Positions 17,099 through 25,651 of a DNA stretch of 64,000 bases are shown piece after piece; position 1 is the first letter of the stretch; each line of letters starts with the position of its first letter. The position numbers and the translations under genes are program-made. The notes under the pieces were generated by a model, which saw nothing but the letters and a program-made list of their open reading frames with translations, ran no database searches and had not been told where the DNA came from. This DNA is from Pseudomonadales bacterium (GTDB lineage Bacteria > Pseudomonadota > Gammaproteobacteria > Pseudomonadales > Halieaceae). The stretch is from the NCBI GenBank assembly GCA_024234855.1, contig JACKNN010000004.1, forward strand, positions 186,001 to 250,000, read 5' to 3'.

Positions 17099-17743
17099 TT
17101 GAACGATAAGCAACTTGCTGAACGCTTTTGCGAACTCTGGCTGCGCCACGCCGGCCCGAAAGCTCAACCGGAACCGGTATGGGACTTGCTGGCGCGGCAT
17201 TATCGTGAACCCCACCGCTTTTATCACAACCTCGACCACATTGTGCACTGCCTGGGTGAACTGGACGCCGCCAGGGCGGAACTCGAGGAGTTTGATGCCA
17301 CCGAGATGGCCATCTGGTTCCACGATGTGATTTATCACTACGGCGCGAAGGACAATGAGACACTGAGCGCGCACACCTTTCGGGATCTCGCCGAACCGGC
17401 CATGCCCGCGCCATTTATCAACCGGGTCTGCGAATTTATCATCGCCACGCAGCACACCGGCTCAGCCCGGGACACGGGCGCCGCCTTTGTGGTCGATACC
17501 GACCTGTCCGGTTTCGGCCTGCCCTGGGAGGGCTACCTGGCCGACTCCGATGCCCTGCGCCTGGAGGCACCCAATGTCACCGATGAGCAGTATTACGCGG
17601 GCAAGCTGCGCTTTCTCGACGGGCTGCTGGGCTGGAAAAGCCTGTTCCAGACCGACTATTTCAGGGACCGGCTGGAGAGCCGGGCCCGCGCCAATATCCA
17701 GCGCTATTCTGCCGATCTGCGCGCCCGCGGGTTTGAAGCCTAG
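17099..17743 (+). CDS. Predicted HD-superfamily metal-dependent phosphohydrolase
   Basis: The TTG start at 17099 is chosen because AGGAGG (17089-17094) lies at the right distance. The 214-residue product shows the HD pattern: HRFYHNLDHI near residues 40-49, WFHDVIYH near 75-82 (the HD pair), and later VVDTDLSGFG, giving a further Asp. Proteins of this type are predicted phosphohydrolases of unknown substrate. The gene stands alone, with a CRP-like site and an 8-bp inverted repeat upstream, and converges with a zinc-ribbon gene 18 bases away. Confidence 0.8.
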   Translation: MNDKQLAERFCELWLRHAGPKAQPEPVWDLLARHYREPHRFYHNLDHIVHCLGELDAARAELEEFDATEMAIWFHDVIYHYGAKDNETLSAHTFRDLAEPAMPAPFINRVCEFIIATQHTGSARDTGAAFVVDTDLSGFGLPWEGYLADSDALRLEAPNVTDEQYYAGKLRFLDGLLGWKSLFQTDYFRDRLESRARANIQRYSADLRARGFEA

Positions 17744-17761
17744 CGGGAGCCGCGAAAAAAG

Positions 17762-18142
17762 TTACTTCTCGAAAATCGCCAGCAAACGACGCAGGTGATC
17801 CATCAGCGTTACTGACTTCAGGTCACTCAATTCGCCGGCATCCAGGAACACGCCGTCACAGGCGGGGCACACATCCAGGGTGACGTGCGACTGCTCCTCG
17901 TCGGCAATCCGCCGCATGGTAGCAGCGCAACCGGGACAGGCAATATCCCGTATTTCGTTGTTCCTGGCGCCCTGAACCGCACTCCCCGTATCCAGCACGG
18001 CATCTACCTGCCACTCGGCTCGCATCAGTTCCAGCACCTGGCGATCGCAGTAAATCCCCCCACACCCGCTGCAGCGCCGGACCCTGATATCGGTGCCATA
18101 TTCTATGGGCTTCATGTCTCCCGCACACTTGGGACATTCCAT
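17762..18142 (-). CDS. Double zinc-ribbon (zf-TFIIB type) protein
   Basis: The 126-residue protein contains two copies of a TFIIB-like zinc-ribbon. Copy one is CPKC at 3-6 with CSGC at 24-27; copy two is CPGC at about 69-72 with CPAC at about 92-95, each followed by a G-I/V-Y/F-C/L-D patch. The function of this bacterial family is not established; metal binding or protein contact is likely. It is the last gene of the minus-strand series that includes the cyclase and SulP transporter, 31 bases after SulP. Confidence 0.8.
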   Translation of the reverse strand: MECPKCAGDMKPIEYGTDIRVRRCSGCGGIYCDRQVLELMRAEWQVDAVLDTGSAVQGARNNEIRDIACPGCAATMRRIADEEQSHVTLDVCPACDGVFLDAGELSDLKSVTLMDHLRRLLAIFEK

Positions 18143-18173
18143 GCTCAGCTCTCCGCGTTTTTTCGTTATTCTC

Positions 18174-20417
18174 TCAGGTCAGGACCGCCTGCAGTGTGGT
18201 AGTGGTCAGTTGCAGGCGGCGGGTGATGACCCGGATCATGAATTTATGCAGTGCCGCCGCAATATGGGGGTGTTCCTGTTCCAGGCGGGCATTGGCGGCC
18301 TGGCTTAACACGTACAGGTCGCCGCCATTGTCGACGATAACAGACGCGGTGCGCACAGTACCGAGGTAGAAGCCGACCTCTCCGAAAACAGTACCGGATC
18401 CGGCCCGGCGAATCCGGTGTTTCCTGCCACTGCCGGTATCCAGGTAGACCGATGCCGTGCAACTTTGCAGCAAAAACATTTCATCCGAAGGCTCACCCTG
18501 GATAGCCAGCACGTCACCACTTTCAACCACGCGGTGCTGCATATAGTTGGCAAGAATCCTGTGATCGTCCGGCGCGGGCAAATACGCGGCCAACTGTTCC
18601 AGGATACCCAGGTGCGCCTCCTCCAGCGACTGTTCCTTGAGCAGCCGCTCCTCACACCATTCCACCCCCCGGTCGAGATCGGGCATCACCTGGATGTAGC
18701 TGGTCGTCTCTTTTTCCAACCACCCCCCCATGAGTCGGTCCTGCATGGCCGGGGGAAGCCCCGTCAGCAGCAGGAAAAAATGGGACTTCGTTGCCTCCTG
18801 TGCCAACTTCATAAAGCTCAGGGCGGCGGAGGAATCCATATCCGTCACCTGGGCGAAATCCAGCGCCACATAGGACAAGGGGGGCAGGGACTTATCGTGC
18901 AGCCGGGCCTCGATGCGGCTGACGAGAGCGGCGGCAGTGCCGAAAAACAGGTAGCCCTGCAACTTCAGTATCAGGGTCTGGCCGCCATTTTCACGCAGGT
19001 ATTTTTCCTCCTGGAAATTGCGTTCGACATTGCTGCGACGCTCGGCGCCCGTCAGGGCGTAGCGCACCACGTTGATGCGGCTGTAGTTGATGACGAACAG
19101 GACGATAGCGCCGAGCAGCCCCACCACCACACCCTGCAAAAAGCCCACTGCGGCAACCACCAGCACGATAATGACCACGACCAGGTATTCCAGCGGCGGC
19201 AACTGCGACCGGGCCTCGATCAGCCACCGCTCCAGCAGTGACCACCCCAGGAACAGCAGCAGCCCGGCCAGTACTGCTTTGGGGAACCAGGCAATCAGGG
19301 ACATGCCGTAAAACAGCATCAGGCCGCAAAAGAGTGCGACCACCAGGCCGACCAGCCTGCTTTTGGGCGCGCCCACTGTTACTGCCAGCTCCGTCAGCGT
19401 CATGGAGGGCAACGCCACCAGGCCCCCGCTTAGGCCGCTGATGGCATTGGTGAAACCCGCCACCGTCAATTCGCGATTGATATCGACACTGTCGCGCAGC
19501 AGCACCGACAAGCCGCTGGCGGTCAACATCAGCGAAACCGCGCTCAGCATCATGATGGTGCCGATACTGCCCAGGTGGTGAAAGATGAGCCCCCAATCCA
19601 TATCGACAGAGCGCTCCAGCAATACCGGGTTCCACAGCGTGGGATGGGTCGCCGGGAACGGCCCCACCAGCCAGCCGTCGGCCATCATTTGTGAGGGACC
19701 GGATCCGAGAAAGGCGGCGGTGCCGAAGAAAATGGCTATCAACAGGAAAATGCTCGCGGGCATCGCCACCGATTTGAACCAATTGCGTATCGCCCAACGG
19801 ATCAGGCCGGCGGCCAGTACGGCGGGCAGCCAACGCCAGATGATGTCCGGGTCCGCCAGGGCCATGAAGTCCCTGGCCGATATCAGGGGAAGATCGGTCA
19901 CGACACGCAGGGCACCCTGTATCAGCAGCAGCCCCGCCCCCGCAAAGTAGCCCCCCATGACGGAATACGGCAGGTAGCGCACCAGTGAACCCAGCCTGAA
20001 AATACCCAGCAGGGCCAACACCAGGCCGGTCAACACCGCGGTACAGGCCAGGGCGCCGAACGCCGTGACAAACAGGACTTCTGCCGGCGTATCATCGGGA
20101 AAGCCCGCCACGATCATCGTCACCATCAGGGCCAGGATGGGAGCGGTATCGTCGTCCGGCATTGCCACCACCGGGCGACAGGTACTCAGCAGGCTGAACA
20201 GTGAACCGGCGATGACCGCGGTGGCGATCAGGATAGTGATGGCCGATGACACGAACGGCGTGAGTTTGCCGTTAAACATCAGGGCGGCGAAACTCACGCT
20301 GGATATCAGGGTGACGATGCCGGCAATAGTCCCGGCAAGCACAATGGCGGTGACGCGTTCAGCGTTAAACTCGCGCAGCGCGTCCACTGCCTTGGCTGTA
20401 ATACGCCTGGTGGCCAC
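18174..20417 (-). CDS. SulP-family anion transporter with STAS and cyclic-nucleotide-binding domains
   Basis: The 747-residue protein has about ten to twelve membrane helices in residues 30-440 in a SulP arrangement. A STAS domain follows (about 465-580, with YVALDFAQVTDMDSSAALSF), then a cyclic-nucleotide-binding domain (about 615-740). The latter contains FGEVGFYLGTVRTASV, which matches the phosphate-binding cassette with its Arg and Ala. SulP proteins move sulfate, bicarbonate or related anions. The nucleotide domain suggests gating by cAMP or cGMP. A class III cyclase is encoded 3 bases upstream on the same strand, so the pair probably forms a production-and-response unit. Confidence 0.88.
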   Translation of the reverse strand: MATRRITAKAVDALREFNAERVTAIVLAGTIAGIVTLISSVSFAALMFNGKLTPFVSSAITILIATAVIAGSLFSLLSTCRPVVAMPDDDTAPILALMVTMIVAGFPDDTPAEVLFVTAFGALACTAVLTGLVLALLGIFRLGSLVRYLPYSVMGGYFAGAGLLLIQGALRVVTDLPLISARDFMALADPDIIWRWLPAVLAAGLIRWAIRNWFKSVAMPASIFLLIAIFFGTAAFLGSGPSQMMADGWLVGPFPATHPTLWNPVLLERSVDMDWGLIFHHLGSIGTIMMLSAVSLMLTASGLSVLLRDSVDINRELTVAGFTNAISGLSGGLVALPSMTLTELAVTVGAPKSRLVGLVVALFCGLMLFYGMSLIAWFPKAVLAGLLLFLGWSLLERWLIEARSQLPPLEYLVVVIIVLVVAAVGFLQGVVVGLLGAIVLFVINYSRINVVRYALTGAERRSNVERNFQEEKYLRENGGQTLILKLQGYLFFGTAAALVSRIEARLHDKSLPPLSYVALDFAQVTDMDSSAALSFMKLAQEATKSHFFLLLTGLPPAMQDRLMGGWLEKETTSYIQVMPDLDRGVEWCEERLLKEQSLEEAHLGILEQLAAYLPAPDDHRILANYMQHRVVESGDVLAIQGEPSDEMFLLQSCTASVYLDTGSGRKHRIRRAGSGTVFGEVGFYLGTVRTASVIVDNGGDLYVLSQAANARLEQEHPHIAAALHKFMIRVITRRLQLTTTTLQAVLT

Positions 20418-20420
20418 CGG

Positions 20421-22607
20421 CTATTTCTCCGCCAGGATGATGGTGGCGGACAGGGTGCCCGCCGCGACCCTGTCGTAATGAAGCGTTACCAACGGGTCCT
20501 CGGGGAAATCCGCCCGCAGCGCCGCGAACAGTTCGGCCGCATCGGCCGCCCCGCGCTCCAGGTGTGCAAAGGCCTCTTTGTACCGCACAACGCGAGGCGT
20601 TCTGCTCTCTTCCTCGGTAATGGGCTCAAATGCCTCGATAGATTCGGTTTTGCCCTTGAGCACCAACGCGCCCACGGGGCGGAAAAAGTGATGCGGGCAC
20701 TGTGCCACCGTCGTGCCGGAGATACAGATCAGGGTACCCAGGTGCTTGTTCACCCCCTCCATCCGCGCTGCGGTGTTGATGGCGTCCCCATGGGCGGTGT
20801 AATCGAAACGTTCGCTGCCGCCGAAATTACCCACAATCGCCGTCCCGGTGTTGACGCCTACCCGGGTTGCACCGAACTCCATGCCTCGCTCTTTCATTTT
20901 CTGGATAAAATTCCTGCTGATACGGTCCATCGACAACGCACAGTTAACGGCCCGCTGGGCATGATCGGGCTGGTCCAGCGGCGCGTTGAATATCCCCACC
21001 ACCGCGTCGCCGACGATCTTGTCGATGGTGCCGCCGTGCTCCATGACGGTGCGACACATCGCATCGAGGTATTCATTCAGCACCGAGACCAACAGCTGCG
21101 GGCTGGCGCTTTCAGTAAAGGTAGTAAACCCGGCGATATCCGAAAAGAGAAATGACATCTCCCGGGTTTCGCCGTTGAGGCTGAGCCGGTCCGGGTGGTT
21201 TACCAACTGGTCTACCAGGGCCGGGGCCATGTAGGAACTGAAAGCCTTGCGCACCTGGCGCTTTTGCCTGGCCTCGGCAAAAAAGCCGTAGAGTACGTTC
21301 ATTGCGATAATGGCGACGATCGTAAACAGCGGCAGCACCGGTGACAGGCTCAGCTGGGCCGATGTCCACAGCCACACATTGCCGGCCACCAGCAGAGTCA
21401 GGCACACCGCGGCGAACAGGGTAATTGCCAGGGCACCAAAGGCCGGGCAGAGGAACGTCAGCAGCAGGCCGGACGCCAGGATGATGATGGCGTTGGCCGC
21501 GTTGGCCCAATCGGGCACCTGCGGAAAGGGCCGGCCAGAGAGGATTCTTTTCAGGACCGTCGCGTGCACCTCCACGCCGGGAAAGGCCGGACCGGTGGGC
21601 GCACTGATCAGGTCCGCCAGGCCCAGCGCGGAGGAACCGATAAGTACCGCCGCGTTTTCCAGTTCCGGAAACTGGTCCGCCTTCGAGGCCTGCAGCACGT
21701 CCGTAGCGGGGATATAGGGAACCCCGCCGCGATGGCCGGAATAGGGAATCAGCACCCTGCCGTACTGGTCCGTGAGGATCTGGGTGTTATCCAGCCACAG
21801 CGCCAGCACCCGCTCGGTGTTCTCCACCGCGGCCGTCTCCACCTTGAATCGCATGGCCTCAAGGTAACGGCGGGCCACCGCCAGGGACAGCGACGGATAG
21901 ACCATATCGCCGTTGCGCAGGATCAGCGGTGTGCTCCTCAGTACGCCGTCGGTATCGGAAGTGGCATTGAGGAAGCCGCCGTATTTCGCCGCCTTTTGCA
22001 GCGTGGGCAGGTTGCCGGTGTAACTGGGCATCATCGGGATGGTGAGGTGTTCATGATCCGCCTGGGGGAAGAAGGCCCAGCCGGTGGGCAATGCGCCCAC
22101 CGATGCTTCCTGTGCGGAGTGAAACAGGAAACCCAGTATCACGTTCTGGCCCTTCAGCTGCTCGGCGAAAATAGCATCGCGGTCCATCGCCGGGATCAAC
22201 TGCTCCAGATACTCCACATGCTCAAGTCGCCCTGAGCGCGATGCGGCCTCAATCAACTCCTGCGCCACATTGCGCTCGGGTTCGGTAAAAGCCACGTCAA
22301 AACCAATGGCATTCACCCCCGCCTGCTTCAGTGCCACCACCAGCTCGCCCATCTTCAGCCGGCTCCACGGCCAGCGTCCCTCGGCCCGCAAACTGGCTTC
22401 GTCGATATCGACGATTACAACTTTCGAATCGACGGCCCGGGTAGCGGGCAATGTGAGGTTAAGACGCACATCATAAGCCAGGTGATCGAGGCGATCGATG
22501 ATGGTCCGGCTCCAGTTTTCCCCCGAGAGCTGCAGCCACAAGGCCAGCAGGGTAAACAGCATGCCGAACGCAATCAGGGTGTGGTGCTTGGTGAGGTAGT
22601 GTCGCAT
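20421..22607 (-). CDS. CHASE2-domain class III adenylate/guanylate cyclase
   Basis: The 728-residue membrane protein has an N-terminal helix (about 12-27), a large external CHASE2 sensor domain (about 45-340), three membrane helices (about 365-450) and a class III cyclase domain (about 485-680). Metal-binding Asp residues are present in FSDIAGFTTF and in DKIVGDAVVGIF, and the YTAHGDAINTAARMEG segment is intact, so it should be active. Whether ATP or GTP is used cannot be settled by eye. It is followed at 3 bases by a SulP transporter with a cNMP domain and preceded by a FecR-like gene, a common CHASE2 neighbourhood. Confidence 0.9.
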   Translation of the reverse strand: MRHYLTKHHTLIAFGMLFTLLALWLQLSGENWSRTIIDRLDHLAYDVRLNLTLPATRAVDSKVVIVDIDEASLRAEGRWPWSRLKMGELVVALKQAGVNAIGFDVAFTEPERNVAQELIEAASRSGRLEHVEYLEQLIPAMDRDAIFAEQLKGQNVILGFLFHSAQEASVGALPTGWAFFPQADHEHLTIPMMPSYTGNLPTLQKAAKYGGFLNATSDTDGVLRSTPLILRNGDMVYPSLSLAVARRYLEAMRFKVETAAVENTERVLALWLDNTQILTDQYGRVLIPYSGHRGGVPYIPATDVLQASKADQFPELENAAVLIGSSALGLADLISAPTGPAFPGVEVHATVLKRILSGRPFPQVPDWANAANAIIILASGLLLTFLCPAFGALAITLFAAVCLTLLVAGNVWLWTSAQLSLSPVLPLFTIVAIIAMNVLYGFFAEARQKRQVRKAFSSYMAPALVDQLVNHPDRLSLNGETREMSFLFSDIAGFTTFTESASPQLLVSVLNEYLDAMCRTVMEHGGTIDKIVGDAVVGIFNAPLDQPDHAQRAVNCALSMDRISRNFIQKMKERGMEFGATRVGVNTGTAIVGNFGGSERFDYTAHGDAINTAARMEGVNKHLGTLICISGTTVAQCPHHFFRPVGALVLKGKTESIEAFEPITEEESRTPRVVRYKEAFAHLERGAADAAELFAALRADFPEDPLVTLHYDRVAAGTLSATIILAEK

Positions 22608-22652
22608 TCAGCCGCGCTTTATCGGTGGATACCCTGCCCCAGGCGACAGCTG

Positions 22653-23417
22653 TTATTCGGGACTTGGCGGTGCGGGAATCGAGCCACCGGGCGGCACATT
22701 GTTATTGATCGGCGGATTAACGGTCGGGGGTGCCGGCGGCGCCGGAGGGGGCAGGGGTTCTTCCCCTGTGATCGAGATGACCTCTACCTCGCCGCCACCG
22801 GTATATTCCTCGGAACCGGGCTGTGACTGCTGATTCTGTTCAAATTCCTTGCGAATCTCTTCGGCGGTCTTGGCGGCGTTATTGACCTTCTCGGCCTGTC
22901 CCGGCGCAGCAGCGGCAGAAATAAACGCGCCCTCATTGGCGGGATCCAGCACGGAAGCCGTCAACACGATGGTTGCGGCAGCCGACGGATTGACTGCCAC
23001 AATGGCGCCTATGGTGGCGATTACGGTCGCGGCATTGGTGCCCAGGTGGGCGGCGTTATTGTGCAGCACTGCAATGACCAGGGCCTGCTCTGCCGTGGTC
23101 AAACCGGCCAGCTGGGTTTTTATGGCCGCGGCGGCTTCCGGGTCATTCATGTCTGCTGCCGCAATCGCCCACACGACGGCACTTACCCGGTCGGAGACAG
23201 TGGACAATGCCACGATGGTCTGACAGGTTGACGGCTGCGTTTGTGCAACCTCCCCCGTTGGCACCAGCACCATATCGTCCGGGCAGTCGATATCCTCGAA
23301 TACCACCACGGCCTCGCCTACCATGGCTTCAACCCGGATAGAAGGCCCGTCAGCCGACCAGGCACGGGTGGCGGCGATAAGGGTGAGCAGAAGGAGGGTT
23401 GGTACCGCTAATCGCAC
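22653..23417 (-). CDS. Secreted Ala-rich protein of unknown function with Pro-rich C-terminus
   Basis: I do not recognise this 254-residue protein. The GTG start shares one base with the FecR-like gene's stop (TAGTG), so translation is coupled. Residues 1-21 form a signal peptide. Residues about 65-185 are very rich in Ala, Thr and Val with repeating helical segments, and residues about 220-254 are dominated by Pro, Asn and Gly. The composition suggests a surface or periplasmic structural or anchoring role. It sits between the FecR-like gene and the CHASE2 cyclase and may take part in the signal that the CHASE2 domain senses; this is inference. Confidence 0.6.
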   Translation of the reverse strand: MRLAVPTLLLLTLIAATRAWSADGPSIRVEAMVGEAVVVFEDIDCPDDMVLVPTGEVAQTQPSTCQTIVALSTVSDRVSAVVWAIAAADMNDPEAAAAIKTQLAGLTTAEQALVIAVLHNNAAHLGTNAATVIATIGAIVAVNPSAAATIVLTASVLDPANEGAFISAAAAPGQAEKVNNAAKTAEEIRKEFEQNQQSQPGSEEYTGGGEVEVISITGEEPLPPPAPPAPPTVNPPINNNVPPGGSIPAPPSPE

Positions 23418-23863
23418 TACTTACAGCCCTCGTCCGGGCAGACCGAAATACTGATGAAAGTGCCGCGCACGCCGATAGTGGAGGTGCCGGCGGAAAAACT
23501 GACATCGGTGGGGTCGTCCTTGGCGATCTTGCCACTGACGTAGCGCAGGGTGCCCGCAACAACACCGATCTGGCTGGTATTCTGCTCGGGTTCCGCGGGG
23601 TTGAAATAATAGTCGTTTATCGCGATTTCCGAGCCACTCTCGATATCCAATACGCTGTTGTCTGCCAGTACGATTGTCACCGTGCCGTCCGCGCCAGTCA
23701 CCACCTTGTCGTCCTTGTTGAGCTGGGTCTCGGCGGTGACCTGCTGGCCATTTACGCGCACCTCTCCCTCAAATGTGAGGATACGGCCAACCGCAGACCA
23801 CGCGCTGGCACTACCCAAGCTTACACATAAAAGCAGGAGCAAGGAACTTGCAACAGATCGCAT
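23417..23863 (-). CDS. FecR-domain periplasmic protein
   Basis: The ATG at 23863 is preferred because a signal peptide follows immediately (MRSVASSLLLLLCVSLGS...). The 148-residue product has a FecR-like beta-rich domain, with GEVRVNGQQV, DKVVTGADGTVTIVLADNS and GTLRYVSGKI, ending TIGVRGTFISISVCPDEGCK. Unlike ferric-citrate FecR it has no cytoplasmic anti-sigma part or membrane helix beyond the signal. Such stand-alone FecR domains often neighbour CHASE2 cyclases. The next gene begins inside its stop codon, and the O-antigen ligase-like gene ends 74 bases upstream on the same strand. Confidence 0.8.
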   Translation of the reverse strand: MRSVASSLLLLLCVSLGSASAWSAVGRILTFEGEVRVNGQQVTAETQLNKDDKVVTGADGTVTIVLADNSVLDIESGSEIAINDYYFNPAEPEQNTSQIGVVAGTLRYVSGKIAKDDPTDVSFSAGTSTIGVRGTFISISVCPDEGCK

Positions 23864-23937
23864 AACCCACTTCCGTTTGGGGAGCACTGATGAATGGATC
23901 AATATAGGCCGAGTATCGAGCCAAAGCAAGGAGGAGC

Positions 23938-25281
23938 TCAGGCCTGCTCGCGTCCCTCGCGCGCAAATGCCGCCACCCATGCGAACGCCAGCAGCACGAT
24001 AAACCACAAGCTGTTTACGGTTATATGCAGGTTAAAATCGGAGAAACTGTGGATCAGGATACTGCTAACGCCCATGGTACTGGCAAATCCAAGACCCTGC
24101 AGCACCCTCGATTTGCGCCGCCGCTGGGCGAGCAGGGCCTGCCTGAGACTGGCCAGCACCGTCGTGGCGAGCAGGGAAAAACCGATAAACCCGAAACCCG
24201 AGCCTAGCTCGAGGTAATCATTTTCGGCATGGCGGAAATAGAGCGAGTCCTCGCTCATGTATCCACCGTCAACATAGGCCAGGAAAAAGGTGTCGGCGCC
24301 GGTGCCCGCCCAGAAATGGTCCCGCCACATGACGATACTGTCACGCGCCACCTCGTCGCGATGCTCCTCCTCCAGCGAGGTATTGCGCAGACGTTCCACC
24401 ACTTCATCCACCCCGAACCAGTTGCCCAGGATATACATATCGACCAGCAGCAGGCTGACAAAAAAGACCACCGCGTTGCGCGTTACCCGCCGCTGCAACA
24501 CCATTCCCAGCGCACCGCACACCAGCAGGCTGGTAAAAAATGCCGAGTTGCCCATGCGCGAGCGGGTCAGCACCAGGGCGATCACCATAATCGCGAGGTA
24601 CAGGCGCAGCCTGAATTTGCGGCTGAGCATGGTATCAATGGTGCGGCGCGTGAATTCGCGCCAGTTCGCCGCCGGGCTGCTGTGCAACTGCGCCACCAGC
24701 ATGCCGATACCAATGGCGAGATTCATCTCCAGAAAACCCGCCAGATGATTGCGATTGACAAAGGTACCACTGGCGCTGCCGCGGTCGAAAATCTTATCCA
24801 GGAATGCGATTTGCTCGACGTCACTCATCATCATGGCGCCGGCGAAGAATGCCTGGAATACACCGCACCAGATCATCACCCGCGTGGTGAACAGCACCCG
24901 CTCGCGCGAATCCACCAGCAACAGCACCAGCACGAAGGCCGCCACCAGGCCGCAGCCCAGCAACAGTGCCTGGCGGGTAGCATCGGGCGTCACCGAAATA
25001 CCGAGGGCCAGTTGCAGCGCCACCCAGAGTTGAACCAGCACCAGAGCAGCCAGTGGCAGCCAGGCGCCGCGCAAGGCGGGTGTCACACGCAGGTGGCGCA
25101 GCAGCAGTAACACCACCGCCCACAATCCGCCGGCCAGCAGCAGGCCTGCCAGCAGGCGGGTTGACCAGTCGCGGTTGCTGGCCAACGGCAACGGCGCCCA
25201 GGCGAGGACGACCAGGAAGTAACAATAGAGGGCGGTATTGGCCCGGTGATAAGACCTATCCAAGAGCTGGGCCACAGCCAT
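23938..25281 (-). CDS. O-antigen ligase / Wzy-like polymerase family membrane protein
   Basis: About 447 residues from the ATG at 25281 (an in-frame start at 25326 would add 15). It has ten or more hydrophobic segments and a large external loop at about 270-365, as in the O-antigen ligase/Wzy superfamily. RNHLAGFLEMNLAIGIGML is the typical N-H-x-A-G segment of this family, and a second loop holds HAENDYLELGSGFG. It polymerises or ligates lipid-linked glycans on the periplasmic side. An EpsG-like polymerase is also encoded at 33 kb, so the two may serve different polymers. It is divergent from the outer-membrane barrel gene. Confidence 0.82.
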   Translation of the reverse strand: MAVAQLLDRSYHRANTALYCYFLVVLAWAPLPLASNRDWSTRLLAGLLLAGGLWAVVLLLLRHLRVTPALRGAWLPLAALVLVQLWVALQLALGISVTPDATRQALLLGCGLVAAFVLVLLLVDSRERVLFTTRVMIWCGVFQAFFAGAMMMSDVEQIAFLDKIFDRGSASGTFVNRNHLAGFLEMNLAIGIGMLVAQLHSSPAANWREFTRRTIDTMLSRKFRLRLYLAIMVIALVLTRSRMGNSAFFTSLLVCGALGMVLQRRVTRNAVVFFVSLLLVDMYILGNWFGVDEVVERLRNTSLEEEHRDEVARDSIVMWRDHFWAGTGADTFFLAYVDGGYMSEDSLYFRHAENDYLELGSGFGFIGFSLLATTVLASLRQALLAQRRRKSRVLQGLGFASTMGVSSILIHSFSDFNLHITVNSLWFIVLLAFAWVAAFAREGREQA

Positions 25282-25406
25282 GCGCGTACCGGACGGAAAG
25301 CAAACCCGCACATCTGACGCGGGCATGTTTGATTACATCCATGTGTGCAGTCAAAGGTTCAAACCCCGCCCGGTACCATCAACGGATCAATAGTGCTGGC
25401 CAGTTC

Positions 25407-25462
25407 TCATATAAAGGCCGGCCAACTATCATATAAACGATAAAGCGCCTAGTATATCGTTT
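25407..25462. promoter_or_regulatory. Repeat-rich candidate operator between divergent genes
   Basis: TCATATAAA occurs at 25407-25415 and 25429-25437, 22 bp apart (about two helical turns), flanking a GGCCGGCC palindrome. Partly overlapping is an inverted repeat AAACGATA (25435-25442) / TATCGTTT (25455-25462) with a 12-base spacer. The block lies in the 370-bp gap between the divergent O-antigen ligase-like and outer-membrane barrel genes, where promoters for both should be. The rest of the gap shows nothing recognisable. Confidence 0.5.
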
Positions 25463-25651
25463 TCCAGAATGACAGCAGGGAGTGGTGCCGGGCCAGGGAG
25501 GGTCGTGTTCTTACCGCCGACACAGATTGTGCATTTATTAGCCAGTTTTCCCACAATAGCCTACACTCACCCCTACCAAAAAATCACCGCCATGAACACT
25601 ATCCGGCAATGGGCAATAGTGGGCACTCCACACTCAGACAGGACACGAACC

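Noticed and set aside
24229..25110. Plus-strand frame of 293 codons opposite the O-antigen ligase gene
   Set aside because: Low-complexity His/Gln-rich translation and no ribosome-binding site; shadow of the membrane protein gene.
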